A DNA stretch of 22,668 nt from JBBRHH01 sp038222915 (GCA_038222915.1 JBBRHH010000024.1:1-22668); one strand, 5' to 3'. Counted from the first letter of the stretch, positions 7,915 through 17,044 are shown. Made by a program: numbers and translations. The notes: generated from the sequence alone by a model not told the origin.

Positions 7915-10509
7915 ATGCCAAGCAACGTTGTGCCCCTCCACATCCCCGAACTCTCCCTCGTCGTCCTCATCGGCGCTTCCGGCTCCGGCAAATCTACCTT
8001 CGCGCGCAAACATTTCCTCCCCACCGAAATCCTCTCCTCCGACTATTTCCGTGGCCTCGTCTCCGACGACGAAAACAATCAGGCCGCGTCCCGCGATGCG
8101 TTTGACGTGCTCAAATACGTCGCCGCCAAACGTCTCGCGGCCGGCCGGCTTACGGTCATCGACGCCACCAACGTTCAGGAAGAATCGCGCCGGCCGCTCG
8201 TCGAACTTGCCCGCGAGCATGACGTCCTGCCGGTCGCGGTCGTGCTCAATCTACAAGACACCCTCTGCCACGATCGAAACCAAGAGCGCCCCGATCGCGC
8301 CTTCGGCCCGCACGTTGTCCGCAATCAGTCGCAACAGCTTCGCCGATCCCTGCGCCGCCTCGAACGGGAAGGCTTTCGCTATATCCATATTCTGAACACC
8401 GTCGAAGAAATCGAATCGGCCATGTTCGAGCGCAATCCGCTCTGGAACAATCGCAAATCCGATCACGGCCCCTTCGACATCATCGGCGACGTCCATGGTT
8501 GCTTCGATGAGTTGCAGGAATTGCTCACCCAACTTGGCTACAAGATCGCCGCATCGCCCGAGAATGACCTCGAATTCACCATCGCGCCCCCGGCCGGCCG
8601 CAAGGCGGTCTTCGTCGGCGATCTCGTCGATCGCGGCCCGAAAGTCGCGGAAGTCCTTGCCCTGGTCATGGCCATGGTCGCCGGCGGCTCGGCGCTGTGC
8701 GTCCCCGGAAACCACGATGTAAAACTCGTGCGCAAGCTGCGCGGAAAAAATGTCCAGATCGCCCACGGCCTCGCCGAAACTGTCGAACAACTCGCGGCGC
8801 GTCCGCCGGAATTTTCCAAGGCCGTCGAGAAATTTCTCGATGGCCTGGTCAGTCACTACGTCCTCGACAACGGCCACCTCGTCGTCGCCCACGCCGGCAT
8901 GAAAGAGCGCTACACCGGCCGCGCGTCCGGCCGCGTCCGCGAGTTCGCCCTCTACGGCGAAACCACCGGCGAAACCGACGAGTTTGGCCTTCCCGTTCGC
9001 TACAACTGGGCCGCCGAATACCGAGGCCAGGCCGCCGTCGTGTATGGCCACACGCCCGTTCCCGAGGCCGACTGGCTGAACAACACCATCAACATCGACA
9101 CCGGCTGCGTCTTCGGCGGCAAGCTCACCGCCCTCCGTTATCCGGAAAATGAAATCATCTCCGTCCCGGCCCGCGCCACGTACGCAGTGCCATCCAAACC
9201 CTTCCTCGCGCCCGACGCCGTCGCGCCGGCCCTCTCCGCCCAGCAACAGCACGACGACGTCCTCGACATCGAAGACGTCATCGGCAAGCGCATCATCACC
9301 ACCCGCCTCAGCCAGAACGTGACCATCCGTGAAGAGAACGCCATCGCGGCACTGGAAGTGATGAGCCGTTTCGCCGCGAACCCCAAGTGGCTGATCTACC
9401 TCCCGCCGACAATGTCCCCCACGCACACCTCCCAGCAGCCCGGCCTCCTCGAACACCCGGCCGAGGCGTTCGCCTATTTCCTGCACAGCGGCGTCGCAAA
9501 AGTAATCTGCGAAGAAAAGCACATGGGCTCGCGCGCCGTCGTCATCATCTGCCGCGACGAAGCGGCCGCCCATCGCCGCTTTGGCGTCGCGGGCGAAGGC
9601 GCGGGAATCATCTACACCCGCACCGGCCGCCGCTTCTTCGATGACAAGGCCACCGAAACCGCCCTCCTCGAAAAGCTGCACGGGCGCCTCACCGCCGCGA
9701 ATTTCTGGGAAGAATTCAAAACCGACTGGTTCTGCCTCGACTGCGAACTGATGCCCTGGTCGGCCAAGGCGCAGGATCTCCTGAAGAACCAATACGCTGC
9801 CGTCGGCTCAGCCGCGAGAGCTGCTCTTGCCGCATCCATTCCAGTTATCGAACAGGCCGCCAATCGATTCACTGACGCTGAAACAAACGAACTCGCGGCT
9901 CTCCTCGAAACACAGCGCGGCCGTCTCACCATGGCCAACCAATACATCGACGCTTACCGCCAATACTGCTGGCCGGTCCACGGCGTGACCGACCTCCGCC
10001 TCGCCCCCTTCCATCTCCTCGCCAGCGAAGGCAAGGTCCACGTCGATCAGAACCACATCTGGCACATGGATACGCTCGCGAAGCTATCCGCCCCCGACGG
10101 CATCGTCTTCACGACGGCCCATCACGTAATCGACGTCTCCGATCCCGCATCCCAGGCCGACGGAATTAAATGGTGGGAAGAGCTCACCGCGCGCGGCGGC
10201 GAAGGCATGGTCATCAAACCGCTGGACTTCATCGTCCGCGGCAAGCGCGGCCTCGTCCAACCCGCAGTCAAATGCCGCGGCCCGGAATACCTCCGCATCA
10301 TCTACGGCCCGGAATACACCGCCCCCCACCACCTCGAACGCCTCCGCTCCCGCGGCCTCGGCGCAAAACGCTCCCTCGCCCTCCGCGAATTCGCCCTCGG
10401 CATCGAATCCCTCGAACGCTTCGTCCGCCGCGAACCCCTCCGCCGCGTTCACGAATGCACCTTCGGTGTCCTCGCCCTGGAAAGTGAACCCGTCGACCCA
10501 CGCTTGTAA
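7915..10509 (+). CDS. pnkp: Polynucleotide kinase-phosphatase-ligase Pnkp (RNA repair)
   Basis: 864 residues, the normal size for bacterial Pnkp. Three modules are complete. The 5'-kinase has P-loop GASGSGKS (20-27). The metallophosphatase that removes 2',3'-cyclic phosphate has GDVHG (191-195), GDLVDRG (235-241), GNHD (265-268), HAG (326-328) and YGHTP. The C-terminal adenylyltransferase/ligase has its nucleotidyl Lys535 in EEKHMGSR and ends in the usual conserved tail (AVKCRGPEYLRIIYG). It heals and seals broken RNA, typically tRNA cut by ribotoxins, as a complex with Hen1. The ATG at 7915 was chosen because homologues begin near this point; a TTG at 7906 overlaps the preceding stop and has AAGGG nine bases upstream, so it may be the real start. 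Confidence 0.96.
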   Translation: MPSNVVPLHIPELSLVVLIGASGSGKSTFARKHFLPTEILSSDYFRGLVSDDENNQAASRDAFDVLKYVAAKRLAAGRLTVIDATNVQEESRRPLVELAREHDVLPVAVVLNLQDTLCHDRNQERPDRAFGPHVVRNQSQQLRRSLRRLEREGFRYIHILNTVEEIESAMFERNPLWNNRKSDHGPFDIIGDVHGCFDELQELLTQLGYKIAASPENDLEFTIAPPAGRKAVFVGDLVDRGPKVAEVLALVMAMVAGGSALCVPGNHDVKLVRKLRGKNVQIAHGLAETVEQLAARPPEFSKAVEKFLDGLVSHYVLDNGHLVVAHAGMKERYTGRASGRVREFALYGETTGETDEFGLPVRYNWAAEYRGQAAVVYGHTPVPEADWLNNTINIDTGCVFGGKLTALRYPENEIISVPARATYAVPSKPFLAPDAVAPALSAQQQHDDVLDIEDVIGKRIITTRLSQNVTIREENAIAALEVMSRFAANPKWLIYLPPTMSPTHTSQQPGLLEHPAEAFAYFLHSGVAKVICEEKHMGSRAVVIICRDEAAAHRRFGVAGEGAGIIYTRTGRRFFDDKATETALLEKLHGRLTAANFWEEFKTDWFCLDCELMPWSAKAQDLLKNQYAAVGSAARAALAASIPVIEQAANRFTDAETNELAALLETQRGRLTMANQYIDAYRQYCWPVHGVTDLRLAPFHLLASEGKVHVDQNHIWHMDTLAKLSAPDGIVFTTAHHVIDVSDPASQADGIKWWEELTARGGEGMVIKPLDFIVRGKRGLVQPAVKCRGPEYLRIIYGPEYTAPHHLERLRSRGLGAKRSLALREFALGIESLERFVRREPLRRVHECTFGVLALESEPVDPRL

Positions 10510-10536
10510 CTGCCCGGGCTCCAACAAAAATGTAGG

Positions 10537-10586
10537 GTGTCGGCTTGTCGCACCTCTTCCTACGACATGGGTCGGCACCCCGACAC
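10537..10586. other. Nested inverted repeat after pnkp
   Basis: GTGTCGG (10537-10543) pairs with CCGACAC (10580-10586), and inside it TGTCG (10546-10550) pairs with CGACA (10563-10567). It sits in the 154-base space between pnkp and the esterase gene, where a terminator is expected, but no T-run follows. It may be a bidirectional or Rho-assisted terminator, or chance. Confidence 0.35.
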
Positions 10587-10663
10587 TCTCGACGATTTTG
10601 CGCACGCCCAAACCGCCGTTACCATGTCCATCGCACGTCCCCTCCATCAAAAGGCAGAGCAGC

Positions 10664-12748
10664 ATGCGAACTGATTTCTTATTCTTCGGACTTGGATGTC
10701 TTCTCCTGGTTTCCGTCGCTGGCGCGGCCGATGTGGCGCCGCATGTCCTCCCGGCCGACGCGATTCCAGATGATTCGCGGTTGAAGGTCTCTTTGGACTT
10801 TGACCACCCCATCCAGTGGCATCCACTCTATAAGGACAAGGCCGACTGGGAGAAACGCGCGGCCGAGCTTCGCCAGCAGCTCCTCGTTGCCATGAACCTT
10901 TGGCCGATGCCCGAGAAATCCCCGCTCAATCCGGTCATTCACGGCAAAGTCGATTTTGACGGCTACACCCTTGAGAAAGTGTTCTTCGCCAGCCTGCCCG
11001 GCCACTACGTCTCCGGCAACCTCTATCGCCCCAAGGGCAAAACCGGCAAGCTCCCCGCCGTCCTTTCGCCGCATGGCCACTGGCCCAACGGCCGGTTCTT
11101 CGAAGGCACCGACGCCGTCGTGGCCGAGCAGCTCAAACGCGGCGCTGAACAAACCCCCGAAGGCGCCCGCTATCCGCTGCAGGCGCGCTGTGCAATGCTC
11201 GCCCGCATGGGCTGCGTGGTGTTTCTATATGACATGGTCGGCATGGCCGACTGCAAGCCGATCGTCCATCGCGTTGGCTTCACCGATGCGCAGGCGGAGC
11301 TGCGGATGCAAAGCTTTCTGGCTTTGCAGACGTGGAACAGCATTCGGTCGCTCGACTTCCTCGAAAGTCTGCCCGATGTCGATCCGGCCAGGATCGGCGT
11401 CACCGGATCCAGCGGCGGTGCAACTCAAACCCTCCTGCTCTGCGCCGTCGATCCCCGCCCGGCCGTTTCGTTCCCCGCCGTCATGGTCTCCGAAGCCATG
11501 CAGGGAGGCTGCGTCTGTGAGAATTGCTCGCATCTGCGCGTCGGAACCAACAACGCCGAGATCGCATCGCTCTTCGCACCCAAGCCCGAAGCAATGACCG
11601 CCGCCAACGACTGGACGCGCGACGTCGAAGTGCGCGGCCTCCCCGAAATCAAAAGCATCTACGCCCTCTACAACGCCGAAGACCTCGTTACGGCCAAGTG
11701 GTTCAGCTTCGATCACAACTACAACCAAGTCGCCCGCGAGATGATGTACAACTGGTTCAACAAGCACTTGCACCTTGAACAAAAATCCCCCGTCAGTGAA
11801 AAGGCGTTCAGCCCGCTCAAGCCGGCCGAGATTTCCGTGTTCGATGAGAAGCACCCACGTCCGACCGATGCCGCCTCGCCCGAGGTCGTGCGAAAAACCA
11901 TCTCTGAACGATCCGACGCGCAAATGGCCGAGTTGGTCAAGAACGCCGAGGGCTGGCGGAAAATGCTGGCGGTCGCTCTTCGCGTCATGGTTCACGACAG
12001 CCTCCCGGCCGCGGGCGAAGTCGCAGTGAGCCACCCCAGCGGCCCGGCCGGCGCGGGCGACGTGCAATTGCAAACCGGCACGCTCTCCCGTCGCGATTGC
12101 GGCGAGGAAGTGCCGTTCGCCGCTCTCATCCCGCGCGAATGGAACGGAACGGTCGTGATCTGGGCGCATCCCGACGGCAAGGCGAGCCTGTTCGACAATG
12201 GCAAGCCCGCCGCTGCCGTTCAGAAACTGTTGGACAAGAAAATGGCGGTCGTATCCGCCGACCTATATCTGACCGGCGAATTCAAAACCGCGGCCGCGCC
12301 AAAAGTGGACGAAAAATTCGCTGGGTTTACCTTTGGATACAACCGTTCCATCCTCGCCAATCGCGTCCACGATTTGCTGAGCCTGACTGGGATGGTGAAG
12401 AACTGGGAAGGCACGAAGACCGTGCACCTCGTCGCCTTCGGCAAGGCCGGGCCGTGGGCTCTTCTGGCGCGTGCCGCATCCGGCGATGTCATTGGCCGCG
12501 CCGCGCTCGATCTTAACGGCTTCGATTTCAACAGCGTGAACACGACGTCCGACGAAATGATCCTGTCAGGCGCGATCAAGTACGGCGGCGTCTGGGGCAT
12601 TGTGCCGCTCTGCACCAACGGCAAAACAATCCTCTTCAACGCCCCGGTCACGCCGCGCAACCCACTCGTCGCGGAAACCAAAAGCGTTGAGGTTCGCGAT
12701 AAGGCACCCACCGCGGCCGAGGCGGTGGACTGGATCGCTGGCGGCTAA
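10664..12748 (+). CDS. Secreted alpha/beta hydrolase, acetylxylan-esterase-like, with a second degenerate hydrolase half
   Basis: 694 residues from the ATG at 10664 (AAGG upstream; opens with signal peptide FLFFGLGCLLLVSVAGA). An earlier in-frame start at 10466 would overlap pnkp and bury the signal sequence. The first half is an alpha/beta hydrolase: LSPHGHW oxyanion region (about 134-140), nucleophile Ser250 in GVTGSSGG, and a long insertion with paired Cys (GGCVCENCSH). The second half repeats a hydrolase-like layout (VVIWAHPDGK near 495; VAFGKAGPW near 590), but the nucleophile-elbow position reads G-K-A-G, so it is probably not catalytic. Proteins of this two-part design are common in planctomycetes and are annotated as acetylxylan esterases; the real substrate is unknown. 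Confidence 0.88.
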   Translation: MRTDFLFFGLGCLLLVSVAGAADVAPHVLPADAIPDDSRLKVSLDFDHPIQWHPLYKDKADWEKRAAELRQQLLVAMNLWPMPEKSPLNPVIHGKVDFDGYTLEKVFFASLPGHYVSGNLYRPKGKTGKLPAVLSPHGHWPNGRFFEGTDAVVAEQLKRGAEQTPEGARYPLQARCAMLARMGCVVFLYDMVGMADCKPIVHRVGFTDAQAELRMQSFLALQTWNSIRSLDFLESLPDVDPARIGVTGSSGGATQTLLLCAVDPRPAVSFPAVMVSEAMQGGCVCENCSHLRVGTNNAEIASLFAPKPEAMTAANDWTRDVEVRGLPEIKSIYALYNAEDLVTAKWFSFDHNYNQVAREMMYNWFNKHLHLEQKSPVSEKAFSPLKPAEISVFDEKHPRPTDAASPEVVRKTISERSDAQMAELVKNAEGWRKMLAVALRVMVHDSLPAAGEVAVSHPSGPAGAGDVQLQTGTLSRRDCGEEVPFAALIPREWNGTVVIWAHPDGKASLFDNGKPAAAVQKLLDKKMAVVSADLYLTGEFKTAAAPKVDEKFAGFTFGYNRSILANRVHDLLSLTGMVKNWEGTKTVHLVAFGKAGPWALLARAASGDVIGRAALDLNGFDFNSVNTTSDEMILSGAIKYGGVWGIVPLCTNGKTILFNAPVTPRNPLVAETKSVEVRDKAPTAAEAVDWIAGG

Positions 12749-12796
12749 GTTGTTTTTAGAAGTTTGTCGCAACTGATCAGCCCCACATGTGTCTCA

Positions 12797-13972
12797 ATGC
12801 GAATGCCGACGTTCCCATCCTCGACGAACCTCGTCGCGCACCTTGCGCTGGCGACACTGGCGCCGTGCGCCCTCTTTGCCGCCGCAACCACCCAGCCGCT
12901 CGTTCCTGCTGATCCATCCCATGCCAAATCGGCGTTGTTCTCGGCCGTCTCGCTTCAGGACGCGATTCGCGATCGGCACCAACTCGAGGCCAGCGCCAAG
13001 TCCGTTGGTCCGGTGCATCTGGAGGATGTCGCGGAGATCTCCAACATGGACGGGGCACTGCGCGTCCTGGTGCACCCGCCGGCAGAGGTCCTAAACATCG
13101 TGGAGACGGGGCGTCTGGTGATCCTCGATATCGAGCGAACCGAAGGTCTGTGGACAATCAGCCGAACTCTCCCGGAACAGGAAAAGGGCGCCCCGCCGCC
13201 GGAGCCGACCTGGACACTCAGCCGCTACGATCATGACCAGCGCACAGTGGAAGGCGGCTTCTGGGAAGTGCACCTGATCGTCGCGTCGACCACGATCACC
13301 GTGCAGTCCGAGTGCAACAACGGCAACATCGTCCGATACACACAGGACCCCAAATCCGCCCGTTTGCTTGTGACGCAGGCGGGTCAACCCGGCGTCGACA
13401 CCGAAGCGACTTCGCTTATTGCGCTGCAAAAGAAGAGCGGCGATTCGTTGGCCGTCTATCTGGGCCCGATGCTGCGCCGTTTGACCGGTGAAGATCTCCT
13501 CGGACCAGGCGCGGCCGACGTTTACAGAGTTTTTGACGAGATCAAGCCGGCCCCGGCCGCCGTCACCCAACTCGAAAAGACGCTGGACGAGTTGGAGAGT
13601 CCGGAAGACGCCGCCCGCACCGCCGCCACCAACCGGCTGCTCGCATCCGGGCCCGCGGGGGTTCTGGCCGGGTTGCGGATGAATCAGGAAAATCTTGGCG
13701 CCCAGCAGCGAATTAACCTTGCAGCACTGATCGGCCGCCATCGGCACCTGCCCACCCTCGACCCAACCGCTGCAAAGCATGATCCGGCGTTTCTCGCCGA
13801 ATGTCTTGTTTTCGATGATTCGGAGGTGCGGAAGGCCGCAAAGCGGGCGATGGAAGGCCAACTTGGCCATCCCATTGAGATTGACCTGGACGGAAGTTAC
13901 GAAGGGCGCGTGGCGGCGATTAAGGCCCTTTTGCGAGAGATCAACAAAACTTCGACGACAAAACCGTCTTGA
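12797..13972 (+). CDS. Secreted protein of unknown function, tandem family member 1 (HEAT-like C-terminal half)
   Basis: 391 residues. Signal peptide about 1-30 (LVAHLALATLAPCALFA). The start is uncertain: a TTG at 12764 and an ATG at 12803 are in frame, and no strong Shine-Dalgarno is visible. The N-terminal half is beta-rich and diverged from its two downstream relatives. The shared core begins near LGPMLRRLTGEDLLGPGAADVYRVFDEI, quoted here only as its LTG...ADVYRVFD signature, and continues as helical segments ending with DDSEVRKAAKRAME, a HEAT-repeat-like unit. No catalytic motif is seen. The mature protein has two Cys. It is followed after 71 bases by relative 2, with a promoter candidate between them. 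Confidence 0.8.
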   Translation: MRMPTFPSSTNLVAHLALATLAPCALFAAATTQPLVPADPSHAKSALFSAVSLQDAIRDRHQLEASAKSVGPVHLEDVAEISNMDGALRVLVHPPAEVLNIVETGRLVILDIERTEGLWTISRTLPEQEKGAPPPEPTWTLSRYDHDQRTVEGGFWEVHLIVASTTITVQSECNNGNIVRYTQDPKSARLLVTQAGQPGVDTEATSLIALQKKSGDSLAVYLGPMLRRLTGEDLLGPGAADVYRVFDEIKPAPAAVTQLEKTLDELESPEDAARTAATNRLLASGPAGVLAGLRMNQENLGAQQRINLAALIGRHRHLPTLDPTAAKHDPAFLAECLVFDDSEVRKAAKRAMEGQLGHPIEIDLDGSYEGRVAAIKALLREINKTSTTKPS

Positions 13973-13998
13973 ACAACTGCTTTGCTCGATAGTACTAT
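13969..13998 (+). promoter_or_regulatory. Candidate promoter for tandem paralogues 2 and 3
   Basis: TTGAAC (13969-13974), an 18-base spacer, and TACTAT (13993-13998) lie 45 bases before the next ATG. The -35 box overlaps the stop region of the preceding gene. It could start a transcript carrying relatives 2 and 3 and the membrane protein. Based on motif match only. Confidence 0.4.
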
Positions 13999-14043
13999 GC
14001 AGGAACGGGGCATTTGCGCGGTCAATCTGGCAGAGGAACACGA

Positions 14044-15237
14044 ATGTGGAAGGTCTCACTCACGACGGCTGTACTATTGGGCATGGCGGTGCCGGCGTTC
14101 GCTCAGCCGGTTCCGGTGCCCATCGCGCAGGCAAAGGTCGCCATTCAGAATATGAACGACCAGCGTAAGGTCGCCAAGGAAAACCAGAAAAAGTGGGTGT
14201 CGGCGCTGAAGGTCAGTGGAAAGTACAAATTATCCGACATTGTCCGTTTCAACCTGAAAGATGGCCTTCTCCAGGCCGAATGGACCGGCGCGTTGATGAC
14301 CGTACAGCCGATCCGGATCGAAATTGAAGGTTCCAAGGCAATGTGGGTGGTGCAGCAGCCGCGGGTGCTTCAGCAGCCAAATGTCCCCAACGGCATGACG
14401 ATCGTGAATCTTGCCTTCTACGACTTCGAACGGCCTGACGAAGAAGGGCCGTACATGATCAACCTCAATATCAACAACAAAATGTTGAATCTCGGCGCTA
14501 ACTTCGGGCCGGGCACAGACGTGTATGCGGTCAGTTACGTGCAGGTCAACAACACCGCCCAGATGAACTGGACGATCATGCAGAATGGGCAGTTCCGGGC
14601 CGGCGGGAATATGTCCGCACCGACGCTCCTTCAACTTCGCGCCGACCACCCTGAAGACGTGCGCAAGACCCTCGAACCGGTGTTTCGCGACCTGACCGGC
14701 GTCAACTGGCTTCGCCCGGGTGTGGCCGACGTCTATCGCGCTTTCGACGGAATTCAGCCTGACATGAAAGTGGTTGAGAAGGTCAATGAAATTCTCCCCC
14801 GGCTGGATTCGCTCTCCTTTCCAGAACGCGAAACCGCCAGCGCCGAGCTGGCCGCGCTGGCCGCGCCAGGCGTACTGGCCGCCGTGCGAATCGATCAGGA
14901 TCCGTTATCTCCAGAGCAGCGCAACCGCATAACCGCGTTCCTGACCGAGTACACGCGCCGCAGCTACGAGACACCGACCGCCGCCCGCCAGGATCTCAAC
15001 TTTGTCCTGGAATCGCTGGAAGACGCCGATGTGGTCGTGCGAACCGCGGCCAAGGAGGCCATTGAAGCGCTGACCCATCACAAGGTCGGCGTTGATGTCG
15101 CGTTGACGGGCGACAAGCTGACCGCCGCCGTGAATGCGTATCGAGCCGATCTTGCAAAACAGCCGCCTCCCGCCCCTGCCACGCAACCCAACGCGCCGAG
15201 CACCGTCCAGGGCGCATTCAACCAACCTGTCAATTGA
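14044..15237 (+). CDS. Secreted protein of unknown function, tandem family member 2
   Basis: 397 residues from the ATG at 14044, well supported by AGAGGA (14032-14037). Signal peptide MWKVSLTTAVLLGMAVPAFA with cleavage before QPVP. A beta-rich N-terminal domain (VSGKYKLSD, GLLQAEWTG, PIRIEIEGSK, LAFYDFERP) is shared with relative 3. The family core follows at about 210-300 (LEPVFRDLTG, ADVYRAFDGIQPD, EILPRLD, GVLAAVRIDQ), then a HEAT-like segment (LEDADVVVRTAAKEAIE). A Pro/Ala-rich tail closes the protein. It contains no Cys. No enzyme motif is visible; a structural or binding role in the envelope is a guess. Confidence 0.88.
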   Translation: MWKVSLTTAVLLGMAVPAFAQPVPVPIAQAKVAIQNMNDQRKVAKENQKKWVSALKVSGKYKLSDIVRFNLKDGLLQAEWTGALMTVQPIRIEIEGSKAMWVVQQPRVLQQPNVPNGMTIVNLAFYDFERPDEEGPYMINLNINNKMLNLGANFGPGTDVYAVSYVQVNNTAQMNWTIMQNGQFRAGGNMSAPTLLQLRADHPEDVRKTLEPVFRDLTGVNWLRPGVADVYRAFDGIQPDMKVVEKVNEILPRLDSLSFPERETASAELAALAAPGVLAAVRIDQDPLSPEQRNRITAFLTEYTRRSYETPTAARQDLNFVLESLEDADVVVRTAAKEAIEALTHHKVGVDVALTGDKLTAAVNAYRADLAKQPPPAPATQPNAPSTVQGAFNQPVN

Positions 15238-15255
15238 TGTTGGAGAGATAGTCTC

Positions 15256-16374
15256 ATGCGGGCACTGTCCTATGTGATCGCTGGATGTCTGCTGCTGCCG
15301 CTGTCGGCAACGGCTCAGGTGGCCGATTCACGCCAGCAGATGCGGGAGAGTGAGAAGAATCAGATTACGAAGTTGCCGGTGGCGGGGAAATACAAGCGAT
15401 CAGAGATCATGCGATGCTCGATGCGGGACGGATTGTTGGCCATCGAATGGACAGGCAAGATCACAACGCCCACGCCGGTCCGGATTGAAATCGAAGGTTC
15501 GAAGAACATCTGGGTGGTGCACCAGTCAATTCCCCTCGGAGATGCGATTCTGCAGAGTGGATGCACGGTCCTTCTGGCCTCTTACGATTTCGACCGGGCT
15601 CCCGAGTCTGGACCGTATTGCACCACGTTGAACTTGAACTCGACGGCTATCGGAATTAGCGCCGCCTATGGCCCGGGCAGCGACCGATGCAACGTCAGTT
15701 ATGCCCAGATGGACTATCATGTCGTCCGCTTCCACTGGGCCGATCTGACCGATGGCCAGCTGGTGCAAAGCAAAATATTTACCGCTCCAAGCCTGCTCGA
15801 AATGCGCAATGGACACGCGGCCGAAGTGCGCAAACGGCTCGAGCCTGTTCTTAAGGAATTGACCGGCATCAATTGCACCAGGGCTGACGCAACCGACATT
15901 TATCGCGCGTTCGATAAGCTTCAGCCTGACGCGGATATCGCGGCCCGGTTTAAAGAAATTCTACCCCGCCTCGACGCGGCCTCGTTCATCGATCGCGAGG
16001 CGGCGAGCAAGGATCTCGCTTCACTGGGCACGCAGGGCGTGCTGGCCGCGCTGCGCGTGGATCAGCAGGCACTGACGCCCGAGCAGCAGCATCTGCTCAA
16101 TACGTTTCTGGAAGTGAATAGCCGGCGCAACTTCGCGTCGCCCGCGGCCGCGCGGCAGGACCTGGATTTCGTGCTGGATGCCTTGGAAGATTCCGATGCG
16201 CAGGTGCGATCGGCCGCAAAACAGGCTATCGAAGAACTGATCCATCGCAAGCTCGAGATGGATGTCGCCGCGTCCGGAGAGAAGTTGACAACCTCAATCA
16301 ACGCCCTTCGCGCGGAATTGGAAAAACAGAAACCAGCCCCCGCGACACGGCCGGCGGCGAGTCCGATCAACTAG
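15256..16374 (+). CDS. Secreted protein of unknown function, tandem family member 3 (Cys-rich variant)
   Basis: 372 residues. GGAGAG (15242-15247) lies eight bases before the ATG, and the gene starts 18 bases after relative 2, so they form one operon. Signal peptide MRALSYVIAGCLLLPLSATA. It aligns with relative 2 along its whole length (VAGKYKRSE, GLLAIEWTG, VRIEIEGSK, ASYDFDR, LEPVLKELTGIN, DIYRAFDKLQPD, EILPRLD, GVLAALRVDQ, EDSDAQVRSAAKQAIEEL). Unlike relative 2 the mature chain has five Cys (RCSM, SGCTV, YCTT, RCNV, NCTR), suggesting disulfides or cofactor binding in this copy only. Function unknown. Confidence 0.88.
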   Translation: MRALSYVIAGCLLLPLSATAQVADSRQQMRESEKNQITKLPVAGKYKRSEIMRCSMRDGLLAIEWTGKITTPTPVRIEIEGSKNIWVVHQSIPLGDAILQSGCTVLLASYDFDRAPESGPYCTTLNLNSTAIGISAAYGPGSDRCNVSYAQMDYHVVRFHWADLTDGQLVQSKIFTAPSLLEMRNGHAAEVRKRLEPVLKELTGINCTRADATDIYRAFDKLQPDADIAARFKEILPRLDAASFIDREAASKDLASLGTQGVLAALRVDQQALTPEQQHLLNTFLEVNSRRNFASPAAARQDLDFVLDALEDSDAQVRSAAKQAIEELIHRKLEMDVAASGEKLTTSINALRAELEKQKPAPATRPAASPIN

Positions 16375-16390
16375 TTCTTTCGAAAGCATT

Positions 16391-17044
16391 TTGATTCCAG
16401 AAAACCGCGCCAATCCGCTGCCTTTAATCCTCTGGTTGCTCGTGCAACTGGGCGCGCTGGCGCTGTCGGCCGGGCAGGTTTCACTTGCGTATCAGTTTCC
16501 CGAACCGGCTGAACGACTGGCGCTGCATGTGATGGTTCTGATCCAGATTGCCATCTCTGCGCTGTTGTTTCCGGCACTTTTCAAATCACCAACGGCCGAC
16601 ATCGTCACCATCGCGTGCGCGCTTCCGTTCACGCAATTGGCGGGTTTCCTGGCGTTGGAAGATCAGTCCCACATGCTACTCGCGATGGCTTACGTGGCAA
16701 CATGGATGATCGGCCTGTCGATCTGGCGCGTCGCCCTGACGACGCCCCGCGCGCGAATGATCGGCGTGGCTGCCGCGACCGCATTTGCACTAGGCGGACC
16801 GCTGCTCTGGTACCTTCGCGCCGAGTTCGCGACGAAGAGTGACGCCGCGAATTTTTCACAAATTGGAGTGTGGGGCCCCGTGATGGGAAGCGCGAGCGTG
16901 CTCTCTGATTCACATCTGCTGCGACCGTGGCTGGTTACGGGCGTCACGATCGCGAGCGGTTTGTTGTTGTTGATTTGTCGTCGAATTCTTGCGCCAAGTT
17001 CTCCACAACTTGTGCACGTGGTTCACACACGTGGTATAGTGTGA
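16391..17044 (+). CDS. Multi-pass inner-membrane protein, unknown
   Basis: 217 residues from a TTG at 16391, chosen because the next in-frame ATG (about codon 47) would remove the first membrane helix; Shine-Dalgarno evidence is poor. About six hydrophobic segments are visible (LILWLLVQLGALALS, MVLIQIAISALLFPALF, IVTIACALPFTQLAGFLAL, MLLAMAYVATWMIGL, MIGVAAATAFALGGPLLWYL, GVTIASGLLLLIC). No family motif is recognised. It begins 16 bases after relative 3 and is probably in that transcript. Its last codons overlap the inverted repeat and promoter region upstream of mraZ. Confidence 0.75.
   Translation: MIPENRANPLPLILWLLVQLGALALSAGQVSLAYQFPEPAERLALHVMVLIQIAISALLFPALFKSPTADIVTIACALPFTQLAGFLALEDQSHMLLAMAYVATWMIGLSIWRVALTTPRARMIGVAAATAFALGGPLLWYLRAEFATKSDAANFSQIGVWGPVMGSASVLSDSHLLRPWLVTGVTIASGLLLLICRRILAPSSPQLVHVVHTRGIV

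Noticed and set aside
8251..9792. A 513-codon minus-strand open frame across pnkp
   Set aside because: It is the antisense shadow of a strongly conserved gene; its translation is Gly/Val/Asp-rich with no domain. Similar antisense frames at 2708-3517, 11225-12169 and 13091-14059 were rejected for the same reason.
16998..17030. DnaA-box-like words (ttctccaca, ttgtgcac, ttcacaca) suggesting an origin
   Set aside because: Each deviates from the 9-mer consensus, there is no AT-rich unwinding region and no dnaA, dnaN or gidA gene nearby; they overlap a coding end and the inverted repeat.
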